The notes: generated by a model from the letters alone, not told the origin. Counted from the first letter of the stretch, positions 27,607 through 36,496 are shown. The stretch is 64,000 bases of DNA from JAIQGF01 sp051006995 (GCA_051006995.1 JBPCSQ010000016.1:1-64000); one strand, 5' to 3'. Made by a program: numbers and translations.

Positions 27607-28961
27607 TTCGCCTCGTCTTTACAGAGAACGCCTACAACCAACTTGCCAATCACCTTCACGGCAGCAGCCCACTTGAAGAGGGTGCATTCTGTCTCGTGCG
27701 AGAAGGCCGCGGTGCGAGTTCACGCCGGCTACTTGTTGATAAAGTCTTGCTGCCACAGGCTGGAGATTGGGAATCTCAAAACGAAGGTTTGCTTCGACCT
27801 AGCGCACAGTGGGTATCCTTCGCCGTCAGCCAGGCGATCAATTGCGACGCAGGTTTACTCTTCATCCATTCGCATCCCCATCCCGAACACCCGTGCGGTT
27901 TCAGTGGTAGGGATAAGAGTGCGCTGCTCGATCTCGGTCGTACTCTTCAACCAATCATCGATGGACCATTCGTCGCGGTCGTCGTTCACGCCAGAGCCTG
28001 GGCCGGAGCAGTTGTGGAACGAGACACTCTCGTCGACATAGACAGGATATGGGCTGTCGGTCGCACAATTCGCAACTTGTCGCTTGGCGAAAAAACACCG
28101 ACGTTCGAATTGGACATACGTCAAAAGGACGCGCTCGGCAACATCCATGATCAGCTAAGAACACTCGATATCGCCGTGATTGGCTGTGGTGGATTGGGTT
28201 CCCCGGTAGCAGAGCAGCTCACCCGAGCCGGCGCTCGGTCACTCATCCTGAATGATAAGGATACGTTGGATACGCCGTCGAACGTTCGCCGTGTGTTCGG
28301 TGCCATGGTGGCCGACATCAAGGCCGTTGTGCCACCTCCGAAAGTTGATGTCGTTGGTCGACACGTCGAACAACTTGGATTCGGCACGCATGTTAGGCGC
28401 GTTCATGGAGACGTACGCTCCGAGCGGGTATTCCGCGAGATTCTAGATGCCGATGTTGCAATCTCTGCTACCGATACGCACGGCAGCCGCGCAGTATTGA
28501 ATGACCTCGCTAGTTCGTATCTTTTACCTGTGATCGATGTGGGCACGCGCGTCGGAACGCGTGCCCAAAACGTGCTCTGTTCTTTGATAGCCGAGGTGCG
28601 GGTGCTTACGCCAGCAACTCCTTGCCTATGGTGCCGAAAGACAATTAGCGCTGACACTATCAGGATCGAAAACCTGCCCGCCGAACAATGCGATCGCCTT
28701 CGTCGCGATGGGTATGTGATAGGGGATTCAGAAGCCCCGGCACCCAGCGTGGTCGCACTAACAGTGTTGGGCGCCGGCTTAGCTACATGCGCTTTAATCG
28801 GGCTTTTCGCCGAGGACGCGGACTCCGCACCTTCCGCGTATTGGATTGACGGGCTTCTCGGCGACGCCCGCGAAACGGCACCAGCCATTCCAGTATCTGA
28901 TTGTCGGTGCCGGTTGCGAATTTCCCGCGGGGATACGGCCCCGCCGCCATTCCTGTCATAG
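27603..28961 (+). CDS. JAMM peptidase-E1 activating enzyme fusion
   Basis: The 452-residue product starts at GTG 27603, overlapping the E2 stop. Residues ~1-165 are a JAB/JAMM metalloprotease: His89-Ser-His91-Pro, then Ser101 and Asp104 (FSGRD), with an upstream acidic EEGAF. Residues ~185-452 are a ThiF/E1 adenylation domain: GCGGLGSPVAEQLTRAG from Gly194, then LNDKDTLDTPSNVRR. A zinc ribbon is formed by Cys341/Cys344 (CLWC) and Cys434/Cys436. Cys363 (in PAEQCDRLRRDGY) is the candidate catalytic cysteine. One protein would thus mature or remove the modifier and activate it. Confidence 0.85.
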   Translation: MIRLVFTENAYNQLANHLHGSSPLEEGAFCLVREGRGASSRRLLVDKVLLPQAGDWESQNEGLLRPSAQWVSFAVSQAINCDAGLLFIHSHPHPEHPCGFSGRDKSALLDLGRTLQPIIDGPFVAVVVHARAWAGAVVERDTLVDIDRIWAVGRTIRNLSLGEKTPTFELDIRQKDALGNIHDQLRTLDIAVIGCGGLGSPVAEQLTRAGARSLILNDKDTLDTPSNVRRVFGAMVADIKAVVPPPKVDVVGRHVEQLGFGTHVRRVHGDVRSERVFREILDADVAISATDTHGSRAVLNDLASSYLLPVIDVGTRVGTRAQNVLCSLIAEVRVLTPATPCLWCRKTISADTIRIENLPAEQCDRLRRDGYVIGDSEAPAPSVVALTVLGAGLATCALIGLFAEDADSAPSAYWIDGLLGDARETAPAIPVSDCRCRLRISRGDTAPPPFLS

Positions 28962-29527
28962 TTTTGCAACCTACGAAAACAGGAATCACCGTCTACCTGA
29001 TTGTTTCCGACAGGAAGAAGGCGCGATTCCCCCCCCCACGAGAATCGCCGCGAGTACAGAGTAAAATCGGAATACCTCGACCTCCGGTGCTAGTGCGCTA
29101 TACCGGGCAGACCAGCAGAGGTGGCCCAGTGGCTTAACGTTGAGACAGGTCGAGCGACGAATCGGTCGTTCGGCGCGTACCTGTCTCAAGTAGAGAGAGG
29201 GCTGATTCGCCAGCCAGACCCCGGTAGTGTTGTTGTAATTGGCCAAACTCTATGAGCTCGATTTCATGAAGTTCGGCCACATGGGCTGGATGGACGACAC
29301 GACCTGACGCTAAATACAGACAGCAGCAGCTCAGCAACCCTTCTCTTTAGGCGTGTTCTCGAACCCAACGACACGTAGCACGCTGAGATTCTTAAGCACA
29401 TCGAGAAGCTGATTTACGATGGTCGAGCGTAGAAAATCGCCAACCGGTTACGCGTACGCGACTCCAGAGTATTGGGCGACCACAGGCGAGAAGGGTGGGC
29501 CACCCGCCCCAGGCTGCATCAACGAGG
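28962..29527. other. Intergenic; remnant of an XRE-type repressor
   Basis: About 566 bases between the conjugation operon and the nuclease gene (converging). A plus-strand frame at 29121-29255 reads FGAYLSQVERGLIRQPDPGS, resembling the C-terminal half of an XRE helix-turn-helix, with no upstream part. A GGGTGGGCCACCC palindrome lies near 29496. Nothing else is recognised. Confidence 0.35.
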
Positions 29528-30982
29528 TTACAACGAACTCGGCTGGGCCAAATGTCCCCGGATGATGACGGCCCCAATACCAATCGGAAGACCTCTGCCC
29601 GAGGGGCCGGTCGTTACTTCGTACGAGATGTCGTCGGCTACGCTTGAGGGGAGGCCCTGCTTTTCTGATGAGTCGAGAACACAGAGTACGCCAAACCTCT
29701 TGTCGCTTCCAGCCACGTATTGGGTGATCTGCGGGAGGAAGATGAGAAGATCGTCTCTCGTAACGTAATGATCCTTAATGACCTTTAATTCCAGTCGCAC
29801 GTGCCGGAACGAGAGATCAGTGATCCCACCGGAAACGTGCGGATGCTCTTCCAGCTCAGACCCTATCGTTGGCCGCAGTCGTAGCAGTCTCTTTAACTCG
29901 GACTGAAACTCTTGCTCACTCCATGTCCCGGGGAACAAGTTATCTTGGAACGCTTGACCCGCTATTCCGCCCACAGCTCCCATTAGGACCAAGAAATTGT
30001 TTAACTCGGAATCGTTAACTCCTGATGCCTTGCGAGCCAAATCGCGCACTTCAACAAGCTTTAGATCCACTTGCTCGTAGCCGCTCTGCGGATCTCTTCG
30101 TGGATCGAAACACCTCACGCTCAAATGCCTTTGACCCTCTGTATTGACCTCGCGGGCTGAGGTAAAGCGCGCCCTGTAGCTGAACTCCAAAGGCCGGGCC
30201 AGGAAGGAGGTCGCGCGCTTCAACACCATACGTTTTCTTGCCTTCAGGAAAAATGGACCCCCACCCGAGGGCCTCGTAAAGGAGAATACAGGGAGTTCGT
30301 AGGAATCGGATGGCTCAACCGAGAGAGGCTCCAATCGAAGTTCGTCTTCACCGTCAGACCATGCGAACAGCCTGATCTCTACTGTCAGGTCATAACCGAT
30401 ATCCAGGTTCAGGAGATGGCCTTTTTGGAAGGGTTGTCCGTTCACGGCAAACGACGTGAACGCAACAACAACGGGTTGCTCCTTTGGCTTTTCACATTCC
30501 ACCGGCACCAGCGGCCGCGAAGGCTTCGCTGAGGGATACGAGATCGGAAGGGGGATGGCGAGGGCCGCGCGATTTACCGCAGGAACATCGCAAACATCAC
30601 TTGCAACCTCAATCAGCGCAAAACAGGCAGCAATCGGGTGTTTCAGTTCCATTGGAAAAGTTTTGCGAGTGTCCTGAGCTAGAACTCTTGCCCCACGGAG
30701 GTATCGATCCGCATCTGCTTCACAGGAACGCACTGCGATGCTCCACGAGGTGAGCCGTGCCGTGCATTCAAGAAGCCTTGCGTAAAGGTCGTATGTGGTT
30801 GTCGCCTTTGTTGCCGGCGACCCAGCTGCTGCGCTGGCCTCGCGCATTTCTCTTGCTGTTCGCAGCAGTAAGTCTGGTGACTGCGGCGTGCCTTCCAGCG
30901 CAGCGAACAGAGCCTCACGCGCCCGAATTCTAATCTGCCAGTCCAAATTGCGGGTCCCTTCGCTCTCGATGTTTCGCCTCAT
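29528..30982 (-). CDS. Putative PD-(D/E)XK nuclease-domain protein
   Basis: The 484-residue product has an N-terminal helical region (~1-150), a middle beta-rich domain (VVVAFTSFAVNGQPFQKGHLL, LDIGYDLTVEIRLFAW), and a C-terminal domain with GGITDLSF (Asp389) followed by VRLELKVIK (Glu398, Lys400). This is the PD-(D/E)XK arrangement; DDLLIFLPQITQYVAGSDKRFGVLCVLD is consistent with the following strand and helix of the fold. Its ATG lies inside the upstream HEAT gene (53-base overlap), so the two are one unit. The nuclease is a likely effector; the target is unknown. Confidence 0.6.
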   Translation of the reverse strand: MRRNIESEGTRNLDWQIRIRAREALFAALEGTPQSPDLLLRTAREMREASAAAGSPATKATTTYDLYARLLECTARLTSWSIAVRSCEADADRYLRGARVLAQDTRKTFPMELKHPIAACFALIEVASDVCDVPAVNRAALAIPLPISYPSAKPSRPLVPVECEKPKEQPVVVAFTSFAVNGQPFQKGHLLNLDIGYDLTVEIRLFAWSDGEDELRLEPLSVEPSDSYELPVFSFTRPSGGGPFFLKARKRMVLKRATSFLARPLEFSYRARFTSAREVNTEGQRHLSVRCFDPRRDPQSGYEQVDLKLVEVRDLARKASGVNDSELNNFLVLMGAVGGIAGQAFQDNLFPGTWSEQEFQSELKRLLRLRPTIGSELEEHPHVSGGITDLSFRHVRLELKVIKDHYVTRDDLLIFLPQITQYVAGSDKRFGVLCVLDSSEKQGLPSSVADDISYEVTTGPSGRGLPIGIGAVIIRGHLAQPSSL

Positions 30983-33542
30983 CCTTCAAGCGTTCTTCCT
31001 CGACGCGCCGGATCGCGGCAAGACACTCCTTCAGCTTTTCCAGATTACCTTCTGATGAGTAGAACTCGACTGCACAGGCCAGTGTACGTAACTGGCACAT
31101 GAGCTTACGCGGGCGGTTCCACTCTGAATCATCCCAGCGCTTCTCTTCACGCTCTGCAAGGCGCATCGCGTGCTGCCACAGCCGTGCCCCAGTCAATATT
31201 TCCACTGCGGCATCGACCACGTGATGGTCGTTTTCGGAGCACCTCTGCATGACAGCTACGAATTCGTCAGCTTGCGCGCGAAGCTGTGCTTCCGGCACTC
31301 GCTTCAGCACACGCATCAAATCCTCCACTTTGTATTCGCTCGCATCCTCGTCCTTAAGGATTGCTAGTACGGCCTTGGTGAAGTTGGGACGATCCATCAG
31401 CTTGGAAGCATGCTGCCTAAGCATGCTGGCGGCATCGTAGCCATCACACTGCAGGATTCTGTCGATAAGGACATCCCGCAGGCTCGCCGGGAGTGGAGTG
31501 TTCTTTCCTGAATGGAAATCTAGAAACACGTCAATTGCTACCTTGAGAACATGCTTTCTTCCCTCCGTGCCGCTGTGAGCGCCTATAACGTTGAGTACCA
31601 TCAGGCGGAGGCGGTCATTGTACTCGTCCGGCAGCCGCGCTCTATCCAACACGTTGAGCGCTGCGGAATGCACAATTACATATGGATCCGACAGCAGCGT
31701 TATGAACGTCTCGTGAAGCAGTGGTGGAAAATCATCTGCGCTATCGGCAATGACCTCACCGTAGCCGCGGGCCGCTGCTGCCCGAACCAGTTGCGACCGA
31801 CCCGTCATCGCGGCGTAAAGGTGAGGCAGAACCCGGGGTAACGTTTCCCGATTCTGGGCCATCTGCCCTAGCGCCGTAACCAGGCCGGCGCGCAATTCAT
31901 CATGCGCTTCGTCGACCTGTGCCAATGTGGACAGCAGTGCGCGACCGATCGTCTCGGGCCGTTCCTTGGCCGTTTTGCCCACAAGCTGAGCGATAGCGTC
32001 GATAAGATAGTACAGGGCGTCCTTACGACGTGAGACCTCAAGTGCGGCCAGCGGATCTGGGGGCAGGTGCAATTGAAGAGAAGAAGTTATTGTTTTCGTC
32101 CTCTGCTCGGCGATTACGGCGATGGCGCCGAGCAGGCCATCAATGTGACGTTCCACCAAGTCCACGTAGGCTTCGGCGTCATGCCTAAGAAAATCTAGCA
32201 ACTGCAACGAACCCTGTTCTGCGCAGTCTGTCGCAAGATAGTTGAGTAGCCGTCCGAAGATGATGTCGTGAGCGCGAGAACTTCGCCTGCTCCGCTTCCC
32301 TTCGTGGCGATGGGAGCGATAGAGTCGGAGGTACACCTTATCAAGTCCGATATCCGGATCTCCATCCTGCAAGCGCACGAAGCTTTCAGTCAGAGCCGGA
32401 TCGACCTCATCGAAATGATTCTCAAGGAGGTCGGCTAAGAAATCTTGTACCCACCCCTCGGCCGATCCCACATCGTAGTGGTTATCCGGCAGCGCGGTAG
32501 ACCGCACCAGGGCTGGTATCAGCTCGATGCCGTACTTAGGGTCGGCTTGCCGCAAGACCTGGATAGCACGTACCGCTTGGATTCGCGGCAATTTGTCGGC
32601 ATCGCCCAATAGCCGTTCAAGGACATTGCTCACTATGGTTGGCGCAATGCGAAAAACGGCCAGCAATCCCTCTGGATGTTTTTCCGGATCGACCCGTCGA
32701 AAAAAGTCTTCGAACGGAACCGCAAGACGGATGAGCGAAGGAAGCGCGCTCTCGACCGCGGATACGTGGCCCGCGGTGATGTTTTCTGCCACAATGCTGC
32801 CGGCGATTGGAAGCGCAGCTTGGGAAAGGACGCGGAGTGCTGTTGCGCACATGGCATCGGCATCAGCCTTGATTTGCCGCAAGGCAGCCAGGACACCGTT
32901 AGCCACGCTAGATGATGAAGTCTCGTTTACCAGGGCGAAGAGGGCTTCCTGGACCGCACCTTGGAACCGCTCGGGGGTCACGGACGCTAGCTGTGCCAAT
33001 ACTTCAGCTTTTTGCGGCGTTGGCTCCCGGTCGAGTGAATCGATGGCCCGGAATAGGGCCACAGTAGATTCGTCGCATGGCTGGCTCAGGAAATCGCGTT
33101 TAGCCCTGCGCTGTTCATACGCGGCCCGCTCCCGCTCGGCGTGCGCTTCCCGCTTGCGTAGGTCTGCCGCAGCGGCTTTCTCGCGCTCTCCCAGCAGCTG
33201 TGAAAGATTAGGCAGCATGACGGGAACTCGTTTTTGACAACCGTTACAGTTCCGGTCATAGAAATCCAACGCAATATGGCGCAGGTCCATGCCCGCAAAT
33301 CCCGCTGCGCTCGCGTGCGCACACTTGAAGGACCGCATTCCGATCGGTAGACCGGTCTCGATCTCGACTAAGCCGGTGCCGCCGGATTTCTCGACTTGCA
33401 GATTGGCGCACCAGTTCTGGGCGAGTTTGATAACCTCAGCGTTGGCCTCGCCAATTCGCAGCGCCTTTTGGATGCCGTCGTCCAAATCGCCTGCCTTTGC
33501 TGGCGCACTCGCCGGACCGCAGGATCGAACCTGCGCAGACAC
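30930..33542 (-). CDS. Large HEAT-repeat protein with N-terminal zinc motif
   Basis: The 870-residue product has a small N-terminal domain with a CxxC motif (FYDRNCNGCQKRVP) and preceding Cys/His (FKCAHASA), then a charged coiled coil (REKAAAADLRKREAHAERERAA), then a long alpha-solenoid of HEAT-like repeats (ALRQIKADADAMCATALRVL, RAAAARGYGEVIADSADDF, IVHSAALNVLDRARLPDE). HEAT solenoids paired with a nuclease gene often act as sensor or scaffold in conflict systems. It is cotranscribed with the overlapping nuclease gene. I do not recognise a named family. Confidence 0.65.
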   Translation of the reverse strand: MSAQVRSCGPASAPAKAGDLDDGIQKALRIGEANAEVIKLAQNWCANLQVEKSGGTGLVEIETGLPIGMRSFKCAHASAAGFAGMDLRHIALDFYDRNCNGCQKRVPVMLPNLSQLLGEREKAAAADLRKREAHAERERAAYEQRRAKRDFLSQPCDESTVALFRAIDSLDREPTPQKAEVLAQLASVTPERFQGAVQEALFALVNETSSSSVANGVLAALRQIKADADAMCATALRVLSQAALPIAGSIVAENITAGHVSAVESALPSLIRLAVPFEDFFRRVDPEKHPEGLLAVFRIAPTIVSNVLERLLGDADKLPRIQAVRAIQVLRQADPKYGIELIPALVRSTALPDNHYDVGSAEGWVQDFLADLLENHFDEVDPALTESFVRLQDGDPDIGLDKVYLRLYRSHRHEGKRSRRSSRAHDIIFGRLLNYLATDCAEQGSLQLLDFLRHDAEAYVDLVERHIDGLLGAIAVIAEQRTKTITSSLQLHLPPDPLAALEVSRRKDALYYLIDAIAQLVGKTAKERPETIGRALLSTLAQVDEAHDELRAGLVTALGQMAQNRETLPRVLPHLYAAMTGRSQLVRAAAARGYGEVIADSADDFPPLLHETFITLLSDPYVIVHSAALNVLDRARLPDEYNDRLRLMVLNVIGAHSGTEGRKHVLKVAIDVFLDFHSGKNTPLPASLRDVLIDRILQCDGYDAASMLRQHASKLMDRPNFTKAVLAILKDEDASEYKVEDLMRVLKRVPEAQLRAQADEFVAVMQRCSENDHHVVDAAVEILTGARLWQHAMRLAEREEKRWDDSEWNRPRKLMCQLRTLACAVEFYSSEGNLEKLKECLAAIRRVEEERLKDEAKHRERRDPQFGLAD

Positions 33543-33743
33543 CTGCCCCTTACCGCAAGTCTACGTAATTACGGTGATAAGCACCTGGAAGGATTATACC
33601 GCCGCAAAAAACGACCACATTGGGGACCGGAAAAACCAGGCGTCGTTCCGCTTTGAAATAAAAAGAGGCGTGACCGTCTACAATTTCGACTACAGCGTAT
33701 TCGCGTGCACCGATTTCGGTGCACGCCATCTGGTTGATAATAT

Positions 33744-33820
33744 TGGTCGGGGCGACAGGATTTGAACCTGTGACCCCCTGCGCCCAAGGCAGGTGCGCTA
33801 CCAGGCTGCGCTACGCCCCG
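33744..33820 (-). tRNA. tRNA-Pro (anticodon UGG), CCA encoded
   Basis: The minus strand gives acceptor CGGGGCG pairing with CGCCCCG, discriminator A and encoded CCA. The anticodon stem CCTGC/GCAGG holds loop CTTGGGC with anticodon TGG, and the T arm is CACAGGTTCAAATCCTG. All stems pair. A TATAAT lies 11 bases upstream. The island at 20-33.5 kb ends about 200 bases from the 3' end of this tRNA. Confidence 0.95.
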
Positions 33821-33831
33821 ACTCGTCTTCA

Positions 33832-33837
33832 ATTATA
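33832..33837 (-). promoter_or_regulatory. -10 box of tRNA-Pro
   Basis: TATAAT on the minus strand, 11 bases before the mature tRNA 5' end. No good -35 is visible. Confidence 0.6.
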
Positions 33838-33960
33838 ACTGCGCGCCGCCGGCATTGACGCCGACATCGATGGGCACACCCGCTGCCACTTGCGCGCCGC
33901 TATTCCGCCGTACCCGGCTCGACACCCGCCACTCCGGCCTAGCCATCACGGGCGGCAGCT

Positions 33961-33966
33961 TATAAT
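33961..33966 (+). promoter_or_regulatory. -10 box giving a near-leaderless mRNA
   Basis: TATAAT ends 12 bases before ATG 33979. Transcription starting about 7 bases downstream would leave a leader of only ~5 bases, and there is no Shine-Dalgarno sequence. Confidence 0.5.
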
Positions 33967-33978
33967 GTCTCTCCAGCC

Positions 33979-34527
33979 ATGCTGCCCCCGCAATACGCCC
34001 TCGTGGCTTACGTGAAGAGCCCCGTCGGCGAACTTGTCGAGAGCCTCCGGCGCGAGTTCCATCCCAAGCACGCGCATCTGCCGTCGCACATCAGCATCCT
34101 TCCTCCGCGCGCGCTGCAAGGCAGCGAGGCCGAAGCTCTGGAGACGCTGGGCCGCGTCTGCGCCGATGTCCAGCCCTTTGAAATCGGACTGGGCGAGGTG
34201 GCCACGTTTCTGCCGGTCACGCCAACAGTGTTTTTGCGCGTCGCCCATGCTGCCTACCGGATGCGCGAGCTGCACGACAAACTGAACGTCAACGTGCTTC
34301 GCGCCGACGAGCAGTGGCCCTACATGCCGCACCTCACCATCTTCCGCATGGACACCGCCCAGGAGGCGGAGCCGGCATTTCAGGAGGCGCGGCGCCGCTG
34401 GGACCGCTATCACGGCACCACCCGTGTGAGGATCGAGCAGCTCACCTTCGTTCGCGAGGCGGGAGACGACCACTGGCTCGATCTTGCGCCGGTTCCGCTT
34501 GGCCGCCAGCTGGCGCCCGCGCGCTGA
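33979..34527 (+). CDS. 2'-5' RNA ligase superfamily (2H phosphoesterase) protein
   Basis: The 182-residue product carries the two H-x-T/S-x motifs of 2H phosphoesterases: HLPSHISILPP (first) and MPHLTIFRM (second), spaced ~80 residues apart as usual. Family members cleave or join 2'-5' linked RNA or cyclic phosphates (LigT/ThpR group). It lies between two tRNA genes, which fits a tRNA-related role, but position alone does not prove it. The message appears almost leaderless. Confidence 0.85.
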   Translation: MLPPQYALVAYVKSPVGELVESLRREFHPKHAHLPSHISILPPRALQGSEAEALETLGRVCADVQPFEIGLGEVATFLPVTPTVFLRVAHAAYRMRELHDKLNVNVLRADEQWPYMPHLTIFRMDTAQEAEPAFQEARRRWDRYHGTTRVRIEQLTFVREAGDDHWLDLAPVPLGRQLAPAR

Positions 34528-34553
34528 ACGGAATTCCTCCTCTTCCTGGCTGC

Positions 34554-34559
34554 TATAAT
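34554..34559 (+). promoter_or_regulatory. -10 box of tRNA-His
   Basis: TATAAT lies ten bases before the 5' end of tRNA-His. Confidence 0.6.
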
Positions 34560-34569
34560 CGAAGTTTGC

Positions 34570-34646
34570 GGTGGGAGTAGCTCAACTGGCAGAGCACCGG
34601 ACTGTGGCTCCGGACGTTGTGGGTTCGATTCCCATCTCCCACCCCA
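34570..34646 (+). tRNA. tRNA-His (anticodon GUG), CCA encoded
   Basis: The acceptor GTGGGAG pairs with CTCCCAC. An extra G precedes it (position -1, 34570) facing discriminator C, the identity mark of tRNA-His. The anticodon stem CCGGA/TCCGG holds loop CTGTGGC with GTG, and CCA is encoded at 34644-34646. A recombinase remnant begins 12 bases after it. Confidence 0.95.
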
Positions 34647-34658
34647 GTTTTCAAGCGC

Positions 34659-34957
34659 TTAACTGGCCTCTCGGTCCAGTTTCGATCCAATCAGCTGCCC
34701 GACAACCTTGGCGTTCGCCTTGCGCAGCTCGTCGCCGATCAAGTCCCCGTACTCCATCGTCTGCCGGATGTCGGCATGCCGCATGGCGCGCTGCTGCATG
34801 CTGAGCGGAGTGCCCAGGGGTCCAGCCAGCTGCGGTAGCTGTGCCGGAAGGAGTGCGTTCCGAGATGGCCGATGCCGGCCTTTTTCGCGGACTTGCTCAG
34901 CTTCTCCCAAATGCAGCTGTAGGACCGTGGCTGCCTGCCGAGTTTCTCCAGGAAATT
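34659..34957 (-). pseudogene. C-terminal remnant of a tyrosine recombinase
   Basis: Two minus frames together give IWEKLSKSAKKAGIGHLGTHSFRHSYRSWLD (the H-x-x-R active-site box) and then, after a frameshift near 34840, RAMRHADIRQTMEYGDLI, the last His/Tyr region of phage-type integrases. The N-terminal domains are missing and upstream DNA belongs to another gene, so it is inactive. It ends 12 bases from tRNA-His, suggesting that this tRNA was the integration target. Confidence 0.7.
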
Positions 34958-34960
34958 CTT

Positions 34961-35438
34961 CCCGCAGGAGGTCATCATAATTTGGGCCAGTAACAAAAAG
35001 CACAAGCTGGGGGCGCAGTATTTCGATCTCAGCCGCCGTCATACGCTGCTTTCTCCAGAACTCCAGTAACGCCGATGGAACTCGGCCATTCGCGTCAGAC
35101 TTCTGAATTCGCGCGATGTTGCTCCATACGAAGCTGCGCTCGGCTAGTCTGGGATTGAATTGCCGGTCCAGAGCAAGGCCAAATCTCCAGAACGGAGATC
35201 TCTTTGGGAAGCTTGCATGTTCATCCATTGCCGTCCGAATATCTGCAGCGGAGGTGATTGTTTCGACCCCGCCTTCCTGGCCCACATACATCCACTTGAT
35301 ACTTGCTTGCTCATAAATCTTTGGGCACGCAGTCACGAATGGCCCCTCATAGCCGTCCGGCAATCGAGAAGTCTCTAGAAACTTCTTGATCACGGTCTCA
35401 TAGTAAGCGGCTAATTGATCATTCAAAGTTGTAACCAT
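34961..35438 (-). pseudogene. Truncated gene fused to the recombinase remnant
   Basis: From ATG 35438 about 160 residues read as normal protein (WMYVGQEGGVETITSA, ERSFVWSNIARIQKSD, LRPQLVLFVTGPNYDDLL), loosely like the uracil-DNA glycosylase fold. The frame then runs into recombinase DNA, giving a chimaeric 259-residue ORF. A deletion joined the two. It follows the AAA ATPase pseudogene by 3 bases, so they were once an operon. Function is not assignable. Confidence 0.5.
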
Positions 35439-35441
35439 CGT

Positions 35442-35940
35442 TTATTCCTCAACCTCAGCCATTGTGTCTTGAGTACTAAACCCTATTTCTGGTCCTCGCG
35501 CGCGTCGGGCCTTGATGCTTTGGTCGCGCATCATCTTTGCAGCCTTTTGAAGATCCGAGATTGTGATATCACGCTCCGCCTCAAACGCCCATTGTCCTGC
35601 GAGGATATACGTCTCACGCAACTGGGCGAAGGACTGCTCCGTTCGTCGGTTCCATCAGCTTCGCAGCCTCCGTTTCGGTAAGGCCGCCAATTCTCTGGAA
35701 GTACTTGGCTCTAACAGGCGGCGCGGGATTCCGGAACTCGATCAGCCGGTCGAAGCGCCCTGGCCGGTTAAGAACCGCCGGATCGAGTTGCGCGGGATCG
35801 TTGGCAGTTGCGGCCACGATCAGACCCTGCTGAACTGCTACTCCGTCCAGCCCGTTTAGCAGACCGGACAAGCTAACCTTGATGCTTTCGCCCCGCGGGA
35901 ACAGCCGGTCCAGGTCTTCCAGCACAACTAGAGCCGATTT
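35442..35940 (-). pseudogene. AAA+ ATPase fragment with frameshift
   Basis: The frame includes a Walker-B-like VLEDLDRLFP, then LLNGLDGVAVQQGLIVAATAND (sensor 1) and RPGRFDRLIEF (second region of homology), as in FtsH/Cdc48-type ATPases. Near 35640 the frame is lost, and it continues as EQSFAQLRETYILAGQWAFE to the stop at 35442-35444. The Walker A half is absent upstream. Non-functional remnant of a mobile element cargo gene. Confidence 0.65.
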
Positions 35941-36169
35941 CCAGCGTAGGCTCGATGGCGACTGTGATCTCGCGTGCCGAGCGGCGCGGCGGACCGACCT
36001 CGCGCGGTGGGCCTTCGGTGCTGCCGATCAAACTCAGCCACACCCCGCCCGGCCCCAGTCCGACAGCGAGATCCCCATCTCGATGGCGTCCGACTTCGTA
36101 ACATCGCGTAACAAGTTTCTGCCCTCTCCCGCCCACGTACGGCAAGAGCCAGCTTGAAAAGAAAGGAGT

Positions 36170-36370
36170 TGGTGAGCGCGGAAGGAATCGACCTTCAACC
36201 TACTGATTAAGAGTAGGCTCGGGTTCAGAACGCGATTTCCAACGACCTCGCTTTTGAATCATTCACTTGCCACAAACCAAGCCCGCACGGAAGCACTTTG
36301 CCGACGGATCGAAAAGGCGAGTAAAAGCGCATATCGGCTCGAAGCGTAGGGCACGTTTATGGCACAGGTA
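36170..36370. repeat. Direct repeat copy A: tRNA-Lys 3' end plus recombinase-arm-like sites
   Basis: This begins with the minus-strand 3' part of a tRNA-Lys gene (anticodon-loop CTTTTAA, anticodon 3' stem, T arm, acceptor 3' strand, CCA at 36170-36172), with one base missing in the T loop. It continues ~150 bases to a pair of GGCAC-type 8-base repeats (GGGCACGTTTATGGCAC). Nearly the same 200 bases recur at 50086-50287 in the same orientation. Interpreted as an attachment-site boundary of an integrated island. Confidence 0.75.
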
Positions 36371-36496
36371 CCCCACATATCAAGTGGACGTGCTATCCGC
36401 GCGGATGAAGCCGCGCGATGATCGAGCGCGTGTAAACCGTCGAGCACGGGAAGCCTCCTGAAGTATTCCAATCAATAGGATAATCGTGCGGAAACA

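Noticed and set aside
33569..33832. Minus-strand 87-residue ORF beginning with GVAQPGSAPALGAGG
   Set aside because: Its N-terminal half is translation of tRNA-Pro. This is a well-known artefact of annotating across tRNA genes.
34571..34804. Plus-strand 77-residue ORF beginning GVAQLAEHRTVAPD
   Set aside because: This is translation of tRNA-His, followed by the non-coding strand of the recombinase remnant.
36259..36471. Minus-strand ORF sharing TCAINVPYASSRYALL with one at 50176-50373
   Set aside because: The similarity comes from the ~200-bp att-like DNA repeat; start regions and ends differ and no protein family fits.
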